Shown: piece by piece, positions 27,213 through 37,212 of the stretch | Layout: each line of letters opens with the position of its first letter | Position numbering within the stretch: position 1 is the first letter of the stretch | NCBI RefSeq assembly: GCF_000213655.1 | Contig: NC_015554.1 | Span: 4,340,001-4,404,000 of the forward strand | DNA length: 64,000 bases | Reading direction: 5' to 3' | Source of the DNA: Alteromonas naphthalenivorans | Lineage (GTDB): Bacteria > Pseudomonadota > Gammaproteobacteria > Enterobacterales > Alteromonadaceae | The notes under the pieces: model-generated | Told to the model about the DNA's origin: nothing | Databases searched by the model: none | The model's input: the letters and a program-made list of their open reading frames with translations, nothing else | Translations under genes and position numbers: made by a program

Positions 27213-28187
27213 ATGAAACGACTTTACCCAGATGTTACCTGCTATCAAAATGGATTTATCGAGGTGGGATGTGGGCACTCTCTATATTACGAGCAGAGCG
27301 GCAACCCTGAAGGTATTCCAGTACTCTTTATTCATGGTGGTCCAGGTGCTGGTTTACCGCCAAATTATAAATGTTTCTTCGACAGTAACCGATACCGTAT
27401 TATCGGTTTCGAGCAAAGGGGATGTGGTCGTTCAACACCATTAGCCAGCATCAAAGACAACGATACATGGCTAAATGTAGAAGATATTGAAATATTAAGG
27501 CGCCAGCTCAACGTATCGAGTTGGTTAGTGTTTGGGGGCTCATGGGGTTCAACCTTAGCGCTTCTTTATGCTTTTAGGTATGCTGATCATGTCAGCGGCC
27601 TTATTCTTCGCGGCGTATTTTTAGCACGCCAACAAGACCGAGACTGGTTTTTGTCGCCACAAGGGGGTGCCGCTCAGCTTTTTCCAGAATATTATCGCCA
27701 GTTCGTTAAAGGGATAGACGGTTCGCTAAGTACCGCTGCTATTTGTACGCATTATCTCAATACATTGAAAGCCGATAACGAGGTACAACGCCATGCGGCG
27801 TTGAAGCGCTGGTATCAATGGGAAGAGCGACTTTCTCGCGTATCTTTACCACCTGGCACTGGCGATTCCACCAGTCAATATCCCCTATCGCTTGTCACCA
27901 GCTTAGCCACTCTTGAATGCCATTTCTTAACCAACAAATGCTTTATTGATGAAGGCTATATACTTGATAATATAAATAAAATAAGTGATATTCCTGGCAC
28001 TATCATTCATGGTCGATATGACATGATATGTAAAACTGAAGCGGCAGAATCATTACATAAGTCGTGGCCGGGAAGCCAACTTCAAATCATTCCTGATGCT
28101 GGCCATAGCACGTCTGAACCGGGCATTGCTTATGCGTTGTGCCGCGCAACCAGAGATATGGCAAGATTTTTAAAGGAGCAAAAGTAA
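27213..28187 (+). CDS. pip: Prolyl aminopeptidase (alpha/beta hydrolase)
   Basis: Removes N-terminal proline from peptides; 324 residues, S33 family. It shows the oxyanion-hole HGGPGAGLPP, nucleophile elbow GGSWGSTLALLYA (Ser), catalytic Asp in HGRYDMIC and His in DAGHSTSEPG. FEQRGCGRSTP is also typical. A cytoplasmic location is expected, as no signal is seen. dtd begins by overlapping its stop codon (TAATG), so the two genes form an operon. Confidence 0.92.
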   Translation: MKRLYPDVTCYQNGFIEVGCGHSLYYEQSGNPEGIPVLFIHGGPGAGLPPNYKCFFDSNRYRIIGFEQRGCGRSTPLASIKDNDTWLNVEDIEILRRQLNVSSWLVFGGSWGSTLALLYAFRYADHVSGLILRGVFLARQQDRDWFLSPQGGAAQLFPEYYRQFVKGIDGSLSTAAICTHYLNTLKADNEVQRHAALKRWYQWEERLSRVSLPPGTGDSTSQYPLSLVTSLATLECHFLTNKCFIDEGYILDNINKISDIPGTIIHGRYDMICKTEAAESLHKSWPGSQLQIIPDAGHSTSEPGIAYALCRATRDMARFLKEQK

Positions 28188-28624
28188 TGATTGGGTTGGT
28201 TCAACGAGTGTCTGAAGCTAGCGTGTCAGTGAACAATGAAATCATCGGTGAAATTGAACAAGGTATGCTAGTGCTGCTTGGCGTTGAAAAAGACGATGGC
28301 CCAGAACAAATCGAAAAGCTTGCTAACAAATTATGCCGCTACCGTATTTTTTCCGACAGCGATGGAAAAATGAACCTAAATGTTGAGCAAATCGGGGGGA
28401 AAGTATTAGTGGTGTCCCAATTCACTCTTGTGGCCGACACGCAAAAGGGTAATCGTCCTGGCTTTTCTAGAGGAGCAACACCTGAACATGGCAATGCTAT
28501 TTATCTGCAATTTATAGAATCCCTTAGACAAAAGGGCATTGTGGTGGAAACTGGGCAATTCGGTGCTGAAATGAAAGTCGCTTTAGTAAATGACGGACCC
28601 GCCACATTCCAGTTTCAGGTATAA
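28187..28624 (+). CDS. dtd: D-aminoacyl-tRNA deacylase
   Basis: Hydrolyses D-aminoacyl-tRNA, mainly D-Tyr-tRNA, and Gly-tRNA(Ala); 145 residues, standard length. It starts MIGLVQRVSEASVSV and has the active-site segments LVVSQFTLVADTQKGNRPGF (SQFTL) and the C-terminal VNDGPATF (Gly-cisPro loop is NDGPAT). The ATG at 28187 overlaps the pip stop; earlier in-frame starts would lie inside pip. Confidence 0.95.
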   Translation: MIGLVQRVSEASVSVNNEIIGEIEQGMLVLLGVEKDDGPEQIEKLANKLCRYRIFSDSDGKMNLNVEQIGGKVLVVSQFTLVADTQKGNRPGFSRGATPEHGNAIYLQFIESLRQKGIVVETGQFGAEMKVALVNDGPATFQFQV

Positions 28625-28707
28625 TGAACATACTAGAATTAATCTTGTGCAGTTGAAAAGCGTAAGGTTAAATAGATTTTCATTCTTTCATACGAGGCCT
28701 CTCTATT

Positions 28708-29616
28708 GTGTATAAGGTTGTAACCCCTAAAAGCGATACTGAATTCGAAGCCTATTTTCATTTTCGCTGGGCTCACCTTCGCCAGCCATGGAACTTTCCT
28801 CCTGGTTCAGAGAAAGATGAATATGAACAAGTGGCAGAGCACCGCACCATAGTGAACGGTAAAGGCGACATTATTGCCTGTGGACGAGTACATTTAAATA
28901 CCGCTGAAGAAGCACAAATTCGACATATTGCCGTACACCCTGATCATCTGCGTAAAGGGCTTGGGCAGATGATAATGGACGCTTTAGAGAACGTGGCGAA
29001 AGAATTGGGTGCTATACGCGCGGTGACCAACAGCCGAGAAGTTTCCATCGACTTTTTTAGCGCATGTGGGTTTGTGGTTGAACGTGAAGCGCCTAACGAA
29101 TTAGGCATGCTAAGACGCCAGCAGATGGTGAAAAAGCTAACTGAAAATAACACCTTAGTGCTGCATCCCAAGTGGTGTAAATCATTACAGCAAACCTGGA
29201 CTGATACCATTCCCATTACAGAACATATGGGCATTAAACTATATCAATACACAGGCAGAACATTAGAAACCCGCGCGTCACTTAATAAAAATATTAATGT
29301 TCATGGCACTATGTTTGCCGGCAGTATTTTTTCGTTAGCCACATTAACTGGTTGGGGAATGATTTACTTACAACTAAAAGAGCGCGGGCTAACAGGCGAT
29401 ATTGTATTGGGCGACGGCGATATTCACTATCATAAGCCCATTACTATGAAGCCTCGTGCAATCTGTAATATAGAAACCTTATCGGGCAAATTTAAGCCTT
29501 TAGAAAAAGGTGAGAAAGCACGATTTGCTTTGAACGTAGATATCTTGGATGGCGATAATGCCGTGGCAGAGTTTGAAGGGGTGTTTTGGGTGCTTCCAGA
29601 GCAAACCGAGGCCTAA
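28708..29616 (+). CDS. GNAT-domain / hotdog-fold thioesterase fusion (YiiD-like)
   Basis: A 302-residue protein with two domains. An N-terminal GNAT acetyltransferase-like domain (about 1-145) has the acyl-CoA site IRHIAVHPDHLRKGLGQMIM. A C-terminal YiiD-type hotdog domain (about 150-298) carries NKNINVHGTMFAGSIFSLA. E. coli YiiD has the same architecture and has been linked to malonyl-ACP decarboxylation in fatty-acid initiation; whether this homologue shares that role is inference. Start is GTG at 28708 with TACGAGG upstream. dtd lies 83 bp upstream on the same strand. Confidence 0.85.
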   Translation: MYKVVTPKSDTEFEAYFHFRWAHLRQPWNFPPGSEKDEYEQVAEHRTIVNGKGDIIACGRVHLNTAEEAQIRHIAVHPDHLRKGLGQMIMDALENVAKELGAIRAVTNSREVSIDFFSACGFVVEREAPNELGMLRRQQMVKKLTENNTLVLHPKWCKSLQQTWTDTIPITEHMGIKLYQYTGRTLETRASLNKNINVHGTMFAGSIFSLATLTGWGMIYLQLKERGLTGDIVLGDGDIHYHKPITMKPRAICNIETLSGKFKPLEKGEKARFALNVDILDGDNAVAEFEGVFWVLPEQTEA

Positions 29617-29667
29617 CGAGCAAAGGTATATTATTCGCTGTTTTTTACTTTCGTAAATGACACATAC

Positions 29668-29694
29668 AAAAAAAGCGCCAGTAGGCGCTTTTTT
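29668..29694. terminator. Bidirectional terminator between the YiiD-like gene and rpoH
   Basis: Stem AGCGCC / GGCGCT with loop AGTA, flanked by A7 and T6 runs, lies between convergent genes. Confidence 0.9.
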
Positions 29695-29735
29695 CAATTA
29701 TATTTGTTTAGCTTAGACGCTTGGGCGGCGCTTGC

Positions 29736-30590
29736 TTACGCAACCATGGCAGCTTGAAGCTTTTTCATCGCGTTCTTTTCAATTTGACGAACACGTTCAG
29801 CAGATACTTCGTACTTATCAGCAAGATCTTGAAGTGTAATTTTGCTGTCAGCCAACCAACGAGTCTCGATAATATCTTGGCTTCTGTCATCTAGCGTCTT
29901 AATGGCTGAGTACAAACGCTTGCTCGCATTAGTATCCCAATCGTTATTAATAACGTCCATCTCAACATCAGTTGATTTATCTTCAAGAAATTGAACCGGT
30001 GCAAAGTTGCCCGTTTCGTCCTCGTCAGCAGAAAGATCGAATGCTTGATCTTGGCTGCTCATTCGCGCTTCCATTTGAAGCACTTCTTTCGTACTCACAC
30101 CCAGCTCGCTGGCTACCGTTTGCACTTCTTCGTGGGTAAACCAACCAAGACGTTTTTTCGCTTTGCGTAAGTTGAAGAACAATTTACGTTGCGCTTTTGT
30201 GGTAGCAACTTTAACAATACGCCAGTTCTTGAGTACGAACTCATGAATTTCAGCTTTGATCCAATGTACGGCAAAAGAAACCAAACGAACGCCCACTGTT
30301 GGGTCGAAACGCTTAACTGCCTTCATTAGACCAATATTACCTTCTTGGATAAGGTCAGCTTGTGGCAAACCATATCCTGAATAAGATTTTGCAATATGCA
30401 CAACAAAGCGTAGATGAGACATAACCAGCTTGCGTGCTGCTTCTAAATCTTCATCTTCACGAAGACGCACCGCTAATGCGCGCTCTTCTTCTGCAGTTAG
30501 CATATCAATACGACTTACAGCTTGTACGTAGCCTTCAATGCTACCGCTGTGAGGAACTGATAGTGCTAGGGATTGCAATTTATTGCTCAT
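29736..30590 (-). CDS. rpoH: RNA polymerase sigma-32 (heat shock) factor
   Basis: Alternative sigma factor of the heat-shock regulon; 284 residues. Region 2 contains [38 protein letters not shown] and [17 protein letters not shown]. The RpoH box [10 protein letters not shown], which distinguishes sigma-32 from sigma-70, is intact. Region 4.2 is [21 protein letters not shown]. hslVU in this window has a matching promoter. In E. coli rpoH directly follows ftsYEX; here two EAL-HDOD genes on the opposite strand intervene. Confidence 0.98.
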   Translation of the reverse strand: MSNKLQSLALSVPHSGSIEGYVQAVSRIDMLTAEEERALAVRLREDEDLEAARKLVMSHLRFVVHIAKSYSGYGLPQADLIQEGNIGLMKAVKRFDPTVGVRLVSFAVHWIKAEIHEFVLKNWRIVKVATTKAQRKLFFNLRKAKKRLGWFTHEEVQTVASELGVSTKEVLQMEARMSSQDQAFDLSADEDETGNFAPVQFLEDKSTDVEMDVINNDWDTNASKRLYSAIKTLDDRSQDIIETRWLADSKITLQDLADKYEVSAERVRQIEKNAMKKLQAAMVA

Positions 30591-31201
30591 TATTCACCTC
30601 ATTCTTTGCAACTTGATATTAGCAAAGTAACATCAGCCGCGCGAGACTTAATTGCGATGAGAAACCAAACCAGTTATTGGTATGTAGTACCCATCTTCTA
30701 AAGATCAAGACCACAATTGCAAAAAACAGTTCAATTAGTGTCTATCTCTTTCCAAATTTCTCAAACATTGCAAAACGAATTTATCATTACGCTACAACGC
30801 TCAATAAATATCACCGGAAGCTTCAAAGAAACATAAGTGCGAACCCAGAGGAAACAGCTTATCGAAGCAGATATTCACGGTATATGCCCATTATACATTC
30901 AAAATGTATATAAAACATGCCATTCATCTTTCAAAAAGTTATATCAAACTTAAATTCGGTCGTATTTTTGTTATATATCAACAAAACTACTTTACCCGCT
31001 CTCGAATACGCAGACTATTACAATTTTTCGATTGCTAGCATCGCTTTTTTACTTACAATGAGATATAAAATTTATGCCTTAAAAGCGCTCGGCGCTATAA
31101 TAAATAACAAAATAAAATAAATAACAAAATAATAATAAAAACTTTCATTTTTTTACCGACTTCAATCGCGTTTTTACGCGGCGAGAGCAAAGAGGCACTC
31201 G
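30591..31201. other. 611-bp AT-rich intergenic region between divergent rpoH and the first EAL-HDOD gene
   Basis: No credible gene. Two plus-strand frames (30677-30913, 30917-31120) have atypical composition and no SD. The region must contain the rpoH promoters and the EAL-HDOD promoter. A 14-nt direct repeat (TAAATAACAAAATA) occurs at 31101-31114 and 31118-31131 inside an A/T-only tract just before the EAL-HDOD gene. Confidence 0.6.
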
Positions 31202-32428
31202 ATGTTCGCATACGTAGCAAGACAACCCATATTCGACGTAAATAGGAACGTTTACGCTTACGAATTACTTTTCCGAATAGGGGAAGACAATTGCTTTCCA
31301 GATATTCCGCCCGATGAGGCGACCTCAAAAATTTTAACGTCTACGCATTTAAGCTTGGGTATTGAAGAAATCACAGGTGATAAAAAAGCATTCATTAATT
31401 TCCATCGCGATACCTTGATGTACCGATTCCCTACCTCGTTAGATGCAAGCAAAGTGGTTATTGAGATTGTTGAAACCGTTGAAGTAGATGATGCGCTTAT
31501 TGCTGCGTGCAAGCACATTCGTGGGTTAGGTTACCCCATTGCACTTGATGATTACGATATGGAAGAGAAGTGGGACGCTTTTGTTCCGTTTACCAGTATT
31601 GTTAAAATTGATATTACTGAGATTGCCCACGAAACCATTCCTTCATTAGTTAAGCGCTTCAAATCGCATAACATTGAACTTGTTGCGGAAAAAATTGAAA
31701 CCTACGAAGAGTTTCATAAGTTCAAAGAAATGGGCTTCGACTATTTTCAAGGTTACTTCTTAGCAAAACCAGAAATTGTACGTCATCGCAAATTAGGCCC
31801 AAGTGCCCTTACCATGATGGAGCTGCTCACATTAAGTAGCCAAACCAAACTAAATTTTGATGACGTAAATCGCATTATTGAGCGCGATCCTTCCCTAACC
31901 TATTTGCTATTACGCTTCATTAATAACCCGCTTATTAATAAACGAAATAAAATAACTTCCCTTAGGCATGCGCTAAACTTTATGGGCGAAGTTGAGGTTA
32001 AGAAGTTTATCGCCTTACTTGCATTAGCTAACTTAAATGACGGCCAGCCTCAAGAATTGATGCAAATGGCCCTTGTGCGGGCAAAATTTTGTGAGCTTGT
32101 GTTTATCTCTTTCAAAGAGAGAGAAAATCCACTTACCGGCTTTTTAACCGGTCTTTTGTCTATGCTTGATGCCATGATGGAACAACACATCGACGAATTG
32201 GTAAGCAAGGTACCCATTAGCGATAATGTAAAAGATGCGCTTTGTGGGGAGCCTGGTGTGTTGAAAGACTGTCTTACCTTAGCTAAGTATTTTGAAAGAG
32301 CGAACTGGTCTGGTATTAAAAAGTTTTCCGGCAAGTACAACATTCAGCAAACTTTGCTTCACGGTTATTATAATGAAGCGATGAAATGGGCACACCACGT
32401 ACATGTTTCAGCGCAGGTAGAAAAATAA
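31202..32428 (+). CDS. EAL-HDOD signalling protein, first of a tandem pair (CdgJ/YuxH-like)
   Basis: A 408-residue protein with an N-terminal EAL-like domain (about 1-200) and a C-terminal HDOD domain (about 200-400, IIERDPSLTYLLLRFINNPL, MGEVEVKKFIALLALANL). The EAL signature is changed: YELLFR stands in place of EAL, DDYDM in place of DDFG, and AEKIET in place of AEGVE, with QGYFLAKP retained. Phosphodiesterase activity is therefore uncertain. Vibrio CdgJ proteins of this layout affect motility. It starts MFAYVARQPIFD. The next gene is a paralogue 140 bp downstream. Confidence 0.88.
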   Translation: MFAYVARQPIFDVNRNVYAYELLFRIGEDNCFPDIPPDEATSKILTSTHLSLGIEEITGDKKAFINFHRDTLMYRFPTSLDASKVVIEIVETVEVDDALIAACKHIRGLGYPIALDDYDMEEKWDAFVPFTSIVKIDITEIAHETIPSLVKRFKSHNIELVAEKIETYEEFHKFKEMGFDYFQGYFLAKPEIVRHRKLGPSALTMMELLTLSSQTKLNFDDVNRIIERDPSLTYLLLRFINNPLINKRNKITSLRHALNFMGEVEVKKFIALLALANLNDGQPQELMQMALVRAKFCELVFISFKERENPLTGFLTGLLSMLDAMMEQHIDELVSKVPISDNVKDALCGEPGVLKDCLTLAKYFERANWSGIKKFSGKYNIQQTLLHGYYNEAMKWAHHVHVSAQVEK

Positions 32429-32568
32429 CGCTGAGGAATATCCATCCATTAAATAAGTTACGAAATGTAATGTGTAAATTAACGCGATTTCCGTAAATGC
32501 ATGTTATGGTAGTGTAAATTGCAATAATATTCGTTGATAATTGTTCAACGTGACAGTAGGGAACTCGT

Positions 32569-33810
32569 ATGTTCGCGTTTATCGCTCGCCAACCGATTTT
32601 GGATAAAACAAAGGATGTATTTGCTTACGAACTTTTGTTTCGAGATGGCAAGGCTGGCGCGTACCCCGAGCACTCTCCTGAAAAATCCCAATATATTTCT
32701 GAGCACTTTCATCCCCTAGGGCTAGATGATATTAGCGGTGAAAAGACCTCGTTTATCAACTTTTCATCTGAAACCATCATTTCTCGCTTCCCTACCACAC
32801 TGAACCCAGAGTCGGTTGTGGTTGAATTGGCAGATAACCCTTTTGCTCAAACGGGCTTGTTAGAAGCTTGCCAACACATTAAGCGCCTTGGGTTTCGTAT
32901 TGCTATTGACGACCCTATGATGCTAAGCGCCAAGCATGAAATTCTGCCTCTTGTTGACATTGTAAAAGTAGATCTCTCGCAAATTCGTTTTGAAAATATA
33001 GAGAAGAATATTCCTCGATACCTTGATGCCAACGTTGAACTCATAGCTGAACAAGTAGATACGCAAGACCAATTTGCGACCAGCATGGATCTTGGGTTTG
33101 ATTTCTTCCAAGGCTATTTCTTTGCCCAGCCAGAAGCACGCATACTTCGCCAATTGCCGGCTTCTAAAATGAACATCGTCGACCTTATCGGCGAGTGCTC
33201 AAACGATAATTTTGATATTGATAAAGTGAGCCAAATTGTTGAGCGTGATGCTGCACTAAGCTACCTATTGCTTAAGTTTATCAATAACCCACTGATTAAT
33301 AAGCGCCATAAAATAACCTCACTTAAACACGCCCTTAATTATATGGGTGAAGTGGAGGTGAAGAAGTTTATCGCGCTACTCAGCCTCACCAACTTAGGTG
33401 ATGATAAGCCGTTAGAGATTATTCATATGTCTTTGGTTAGGGCCAAGTTTTTCGATTTATTGTCGGCAAAGCGTGGCTTAAAAGCGAACCCGCCTATCGG
33501 CTTTTTAGTGGGGTTATTTTCATTGTTGGATGCGTTATTAGATCAGTCTATAGATGATGTGCTTAAACAACTCCCGCTATCAGAAGAAATAAATGACGCC
33601 ATCTTAGGAAAGACAGCAGAATTCAACAGCTACATGGGCCTAGTACGCGCTTTTGAAGGAGCGCTGTGGATGAATGTGATTAAACAAGCAAAAGTACTGG
33701 ATATCGATCAAAAGCAACTTCATATCCTTTACAATCAAGCCATTGTGTGGGGTAACGGTGTGAGAAGCGCTATTTCTACGCACTTCCCTCGCGCCCCTGT
33801 TCAAAGCTAA
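32569..33810 (+). CDS. EAL-HDOD signalling protein, second of a tandem pair
   Basis: A 413-residue paralogue of the gene just upstream, with the same start (MFAFIARQPILDKTKDVFAY) and a near-identical HDOD core (FINNPLINKRHKITSLKHAL, MGEVEVKKFIALL). The EAL part is even further from consensus: YELLFRDG for EAL, DDPMM for DDFG, AEQVDT for AEGVE, with QGYFFAQP kept. Enzymatic activity is unlikely; a c-di-GMP-binding or protein-interaction role is more plausible. It is convergent with ftsX, with only 30 bp between. Confidence 0.88.
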   Translation: MFAFIARQPILDKTKDVFAYELLFRDGKAGAYPEHSPEKSQYISEHFHPLGLDDISGEKTSFINFSSETIISRFPTTLNPESVVVELADNPFAQTGLLEACQHIKRLGFRIAIDDPMMLSAKHEILPLVDIVKVDLSQIRFENIEKNIPRYLDANVELIAEQVDTQDQFATSMDLGFDFFQGYFFAQPEARILRQLPASKMNIVDLIGECSNDNFDIDKVSQIVERDAALSYLLLKFINNPLINKRHKITSLKHALNYMGEVEVKKFIALLSLTNLGDDKPLEIIHMSLVRAKFFDLLSAKRGLKANPPIGFLVGLFSLLDALLDQSIDDVLKQLPLSEEINDAILGKTAEFNSYMGLVRAFEGALWMNVIKQAKVLDIDQKQLHILYNQAIVWGNGVRSAISTHFPRAPVQS

Positions 33811-33840
33811 GCCTATCAAAGCTAAACAGTAAGATAACGC

Positions 33841-34821
33841 TTATTTGGGTTCTATTTGTCGTACATGACGCTGTACTGAAATAAGCGACCCAAGCAACCC
33901 TAATGTAATAGATAGCCCCAACATCGTTAATAACGCCGTTCCCGTTAGGCCCGTAATATTAAAGTCTTTTTGATACATAGCAGCAAAGGTTTGAATACTG
34001 CTATCCATCCACCATAGAATTATTATAACGGCAAACCAAGCCATAAGCCCACCTAGTAAGCCGTACCAAAAACCGGTATATAGAAATGGACGATGAATAA
34101 AGGCATCGGTTGCCCCTACTAGCTTCATCACTACTATTTCATCATGCTTATTAAGAATGTTCAGTCGAATAGTGTTACCTATTATCAGCACCACAGCGAA
34201 GAACAATAAAATGCCAATAAAGGTGACAAGGTCGCTGGCAATATCAATAACCGCATACAAGCGCTCCAACCATTCTATATCTAACTTACCTATATCAACC
34301 TCACGCTGCTGCTTTAGCTTATCGAGCAGTGTTTTAGCGGCATTCGGTGTGGCATGCTTATCAATGGGGGTCACTAACACAACATCGGGTAGCGGGTTAC
34401 TTTGCAAATACGCAATAGCATCTCCTAACCCTGATAAATGCTGAAACTCTTTTAACGCATCATCTGCAGGTATAAACACCACAGAATCAATTTCTTCCCA
34501 AGTATTTAACCTAGCAACCAATTGCTGTGAACTGGCGGCTGATATATCGGGTTTCAAAAATAAAGAAATCTCTGAGGCTTGTTCCCACCCGGCGGTAATT
34601 TTCTCGGTATTTTTAACCATAATGTAAAGCGTGCTAGGAAGGGTAATACTTAAGCCCAACACACCAATAGTCATCAGTGAAGCCGCGGGCTGACGCCATA
34701 ATTCGCCTAAGCTTGAAAGGGCTTGCCTTATATGGCTTACGAAGAACATCACAATAGATTGTACAAACCCTATTTTCCTAGACGACGCGCCTTGGCTTCT
34801 ACCTTTAAATAGAATACTCAT
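33841..34821 (-). CDS. ftsX: Cell division protein FtsX
   Basis: Permease-like partner of FtsE that controls periplasmic amidases at the septum; 326 residues. Four membrane helices frame a periplasmic domain between the first two: [20 protein letters not shown], then [20 protein letters not shown] with the family motif [19 protein letters not shown], then [17 protein letters not shown] and [17 protein letters not shown]. Its start overlaps the ftsE stop by 4 bp (ATGA). It is the last gene of ftsYEX. Confidence 0.95.
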   Translation of the reverse strand: MSILFKGRSQGASSRKIGFVQSIVMFFVSHIRQALSSLGELWRQPAASLMTIGVLGLSITLPSTLYIMVKNTEKITAGWEQASEISLFLKPDISAASSQQLVARLNTWEEIDSVVFIPADDALKEFQHLSGLGDAIAYLQSNPLPDVVLVTPIDKHATPNAAKTLLDKLKQQREVDIGKLDIEWLERLYAVIDIASDLVTFIGILLFFAVVLIIGNTIRLNILNKHDEIVVMKLVGATDAFIHRPFLYTGFWYGLLGGLMAWFAVIIILWWMDSSIQTFAAMYQKDFNITGLTGTALLTMLGLSITLGLLGSLISVQRHVRQIEPK

Positions 34822-35507
34822 TGCCAGTTCCCATTTAAGTCATCAGTTAGCCCGTCGGTAATCATTTGGCCGTCTTTTAAAGTGAGTGTGCGATATTTCA
34901 TTCGGGCAATTAGCCCTAAATCATGGGTAGCGATGAACACAGATACACCGGCTTGGTTGAAATCTTCAAACAAGCGAATAATTTCCATAGAAAGTTTCGG
35001 GTCAAGGTTTCCGGTAGGCTCGTCGGCAAGAAGTAAGGGAGGCTTGTTAACAACAGCGCGTGCTATACCAACCCGTTGTTGTTCGCCGCCTGATAACATA
35101 ATGGGTAAGTTGCGGCTTTTATCTCGTAACCCTACCATTTCTAGTGCGGCATCGACACGCTTGCCAATTTCTTTGTGGGTGTACCCTTCTATCACAAGTG
35201 GAAGCGCCACATTGTCGAAAACCGACTTGTCCATCAACAATTGATGGCTCTGGAAAATCATGCCTATATCGCGACGAATGTAGGCAATATCTCTTCGGCT
35301 AATAGCATTGAGGTCATGACCGTTTATCAGTACACGACCTACTGTAGGGCGTTCCATAATACTGATAAGTTTAAGCAGCGTGCTTTTCCCTGCGCCAGAG
35401 TGGCCGGTAAGAAAAGCCATTTCTCCAGGGGCGATGTGAAAATCGACTTTACTCAACGCCCGTTGTCCACCGGGGTAGGTTTTGCTTACTTGCTCAAACT
35501 TTATCAT
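34818..35507 (-). CDS. ftsE: Cell division ATP-binding protein FtsE
   Basis: ABC ATPase of the FtsEX complex, 229 residues. It starts [14 protein letters not shown] and shows Walker [11 protein letters not shown]-loop region [11 protein letters not shown], signature LSGGEQQR, Walker [13 protein letters not shown] and H-loop ATHD. It is encoded between ftsY and ftsX, 46 bp after ftsY and overlapping ftsX, as in E. coli. Confidence 0.96.
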   Translation of the reverse strand: MIKFEQVSKTYPGGQRALSKVDFHIAPGEMAFLTGHSGAGKSTLLKLISIMERPTVGRVLINGHDLNAISRRDIAYIRRDIGMIFQSHQLLMDKSVFDNVALPLVIEGYTHKEIGKRVDAALEMVGLRDKSRNLPIMLSGGEQQRVGIARAVVNKPPLLLADEPTGNLDPKLSMEIIRLFEDFNQAGVSVFIATHDLGLIARMKYRTLTLKDGQMITDGLTDDLNGNWQ

Positions 35508-35553
35508 GCATGTTCCCTACTACCCTATTCCCGTAATTAGCTATTAATGCTGT

Positions 35554-37146
35554 CTACTCGCCGCTATCAATTTCGCTAAATAGCGCATCAATAAATTCTT
35601 GACCGTCGAACTGGCGTAAGTCATCAATACCTTCACCAACCCCTATATATCTGATAGGTATACCAAATTTATCCGCAATTGAGAAGATAACACCACCTTT
35701 TGCGGTACCGTCTAGTTTGGTAAGGGTAATACCAGTTAAGCCAACCGCTTGATTGAATAACTTCGCTTGGCTAATAGCATTTTGCCCTGTACCCGCATCA
35801 AGGGTAAGCATGACTTCGTGAGGGGCATTAGGGTTCAGCTTTTTCATTACGCGAACCACTTTCTTAAGCTCTTCCATCAAGTTGTCTTTGTTCTGCAAGC
35901 GACCTGCGGTATCGGCGATAAGAATATCTGTTTTGCGGGATTTTGCAGCTTCTAGCGCATCGTAAAGTACTGACGCACTATCTGCGCCCGTATGCTGTGC
36001 AATAACTGGAATACTGTTTCGCTCACCCCATACCTGCAATTGCTCTACAGCAGCAGCCCTAAAGGTATCACCCGCTGCCAGCATTACTTTTTTGCCCTGC
36101 TGCTGGAACTGCTTAGCTAATTTACCGATGGTGGTAGTTTTACCTACCCCATTTACACCAACCATGAGAATAACGAAGGGGCCTTCATCGCTATTGTGGG
36201 CGTTAATGGCATCGCTCAGCGGTTCGTTAACCTTCGAGAGCATGCCCGCCATTTGCTGTTTCAGGATATCAAGCAAGGCTTCTGCGTCTTTAAGATCTTT
36301 ACGGCTTGCACTATCCGTTAAGTGGGTAATGATTTTTTGCGTGGTATCCATTCCCACATCAGCAACCAATAATTGGGTTTCTAAATCTTCGTATAATTCA
36401 TCATCAATTGCCTTGCCTTTGAAAAGGCTAACTAGGCCGCTACCTAAGTTTGCTTTAGTGCGAGACAAGCTTTCTTTAAGGCGCGAGAATAGTGATTTTT
36501 TCTCTTTTGGAGCTGGTGCTGCCTCAACTACAGGTGCAGTTTCCACAACGGGCTCGTTAGCAATGTCGGCTGCTTCTGCTTCTGCTTCTGCTTCTGCTTC
36601 TGCTTCTGCTTCTGCTTCTGCTTCTGCTTCTGCTTCTGCTTCTGCTTCTGCTTCTGCTTCTAAAACGCTAGCTGTTTGAATTGGAAATTCAACAGCAGGC
36701 GCTTCACTTTCTTGCTTTGATTCAAGTTCTTGAAATGGCGTTTCAAGCGATTTCTCGGCATTTTCACCATCATTTACTGACGCTGGCGAACTAGCTTCAT
36801 CGGCTATTTCAACTGCATCTAACTTGTCAGGAACCACGCCCACTGGCGCAGCGTCTTCTTTCTCGACAGGTACTGACACCGGCTCATTTGCTACTGGTGC
36901 TGCGCTTTCAGCTAAATCGCTCTGGGCAGGGTCTATTGAAGCGCTATTGGCATCTTCCGATAGGTCACTACCGGCAGTGTCTTTGACCACTGGCGCGGCA
37001 GTGCTAGGTGGCTGCTCGGCGTCTGAAGTTTGTGATTCATCAGGTAAAACTGCGTTTTGATCAACTGACTTTTGATCTTGGTTTTCCTGTGCTTTTTGCT
37101 TATTTGCTTTTTTGTTCTTACCGAACCAGCCAAAAAGTTTCGACAT
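35554..37146 (-). CDS. ftsY: Signal recognition particle receptor FtsY
   Basis: SRP receptor GTPase for co-translational membrane targeting; 530 residues. A long acidic N-terminal A domain (about 1-215, ending in an (EA)n run) is followed by the NG domain (about 225-530): KSLFSRLKESLSRTK, G1 MVGVNGVGKTTTIGKLA, ADTAGRLQN, and LTKLDGTAKGG with GVGEGIDDLRQFD. The A domain includes 15 exact copies of a hexanucleotide, which makes its length liable to change without loss of frame. It leads the ftsYEX operon and is divergent from rsmD. Confidence 0.96.
   Translation of the reverse strand: MSKLFGWFGKNKKANKQKAQENQDQKSVDQNAVLPDESQTSDAEQPPSTAAPVVKDTAGSDLSEDANSASIDPAQSDLAESAAPVANEPVSVPVEKEDAAPVGVVPDKLDAVEIADEASSPASVNDGENAEKSLETPFQELESKQESEAPAVEFPIQTASVLEAEAEAEAEAEAEAEAEAEAEAEAEAEAEAADIANEPVVETAPVVEAAPAPKEKKSLFSRLKESLSRTKANLGSGLVSLFKGKAIDDELYEDLETQLLVADVGMDTTQKIITHLTDSASRKDLKDAEALLDILKQQMAGMLSKVNEPLSDAINAHNSDEGPFVILMVGVNGVGKTTTIGKLAKQFQQQGKKVMLAAGDTFRAAAVEQLQVWGERNSIPVIAQHTGADSASVLYDALEAAKSRKTDILIADTAGRLQNKDNLMEELKKVVRVMKKLNPNAPHEVMLTLDAGTGQNAISQAKLFNQAVGLTGITLTKLDGTAKGGVIFSIADKFGIPIRYIGVGEGIDDLRQFDGQEFIDALFSEIDSGE
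36572..36661 (-). repeat. Hexanucleotide microsatellite, 15 perfect units, in ftsY
   Basis: GCTTCT is repeated 15 times without a mismatch (90 bp) on the plus strand, encoding a Glu-Ala run in the acidic linker of FtsY. The unit keeps reading frame on gain or loss of copies. Confidence 0.95.
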
Positions 37147-37212
37147 TGTTAAGACAAATCCTTATAAATACTGGGCAATTTCGGCTACACTTGCCGAATA
37201 TTGAATAACCCC

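Noticed and set aside
30677..31120. Two adjacent plus-strand ORFs (78 and 67 codons) between rpoH and the EAL-HDOD gene
   Set aside because: AT-driven composition, no Shine-Dalgarno sequence, no recognisable motif; the region is better explained as divergent promoters.
36092..36679. 195-codon plus-strand ORF opposite ftsY
   Set aside because: Antisense shadow kept open by the GCTTCT repeat, which reads as poly-Ser/Ala on that strand.
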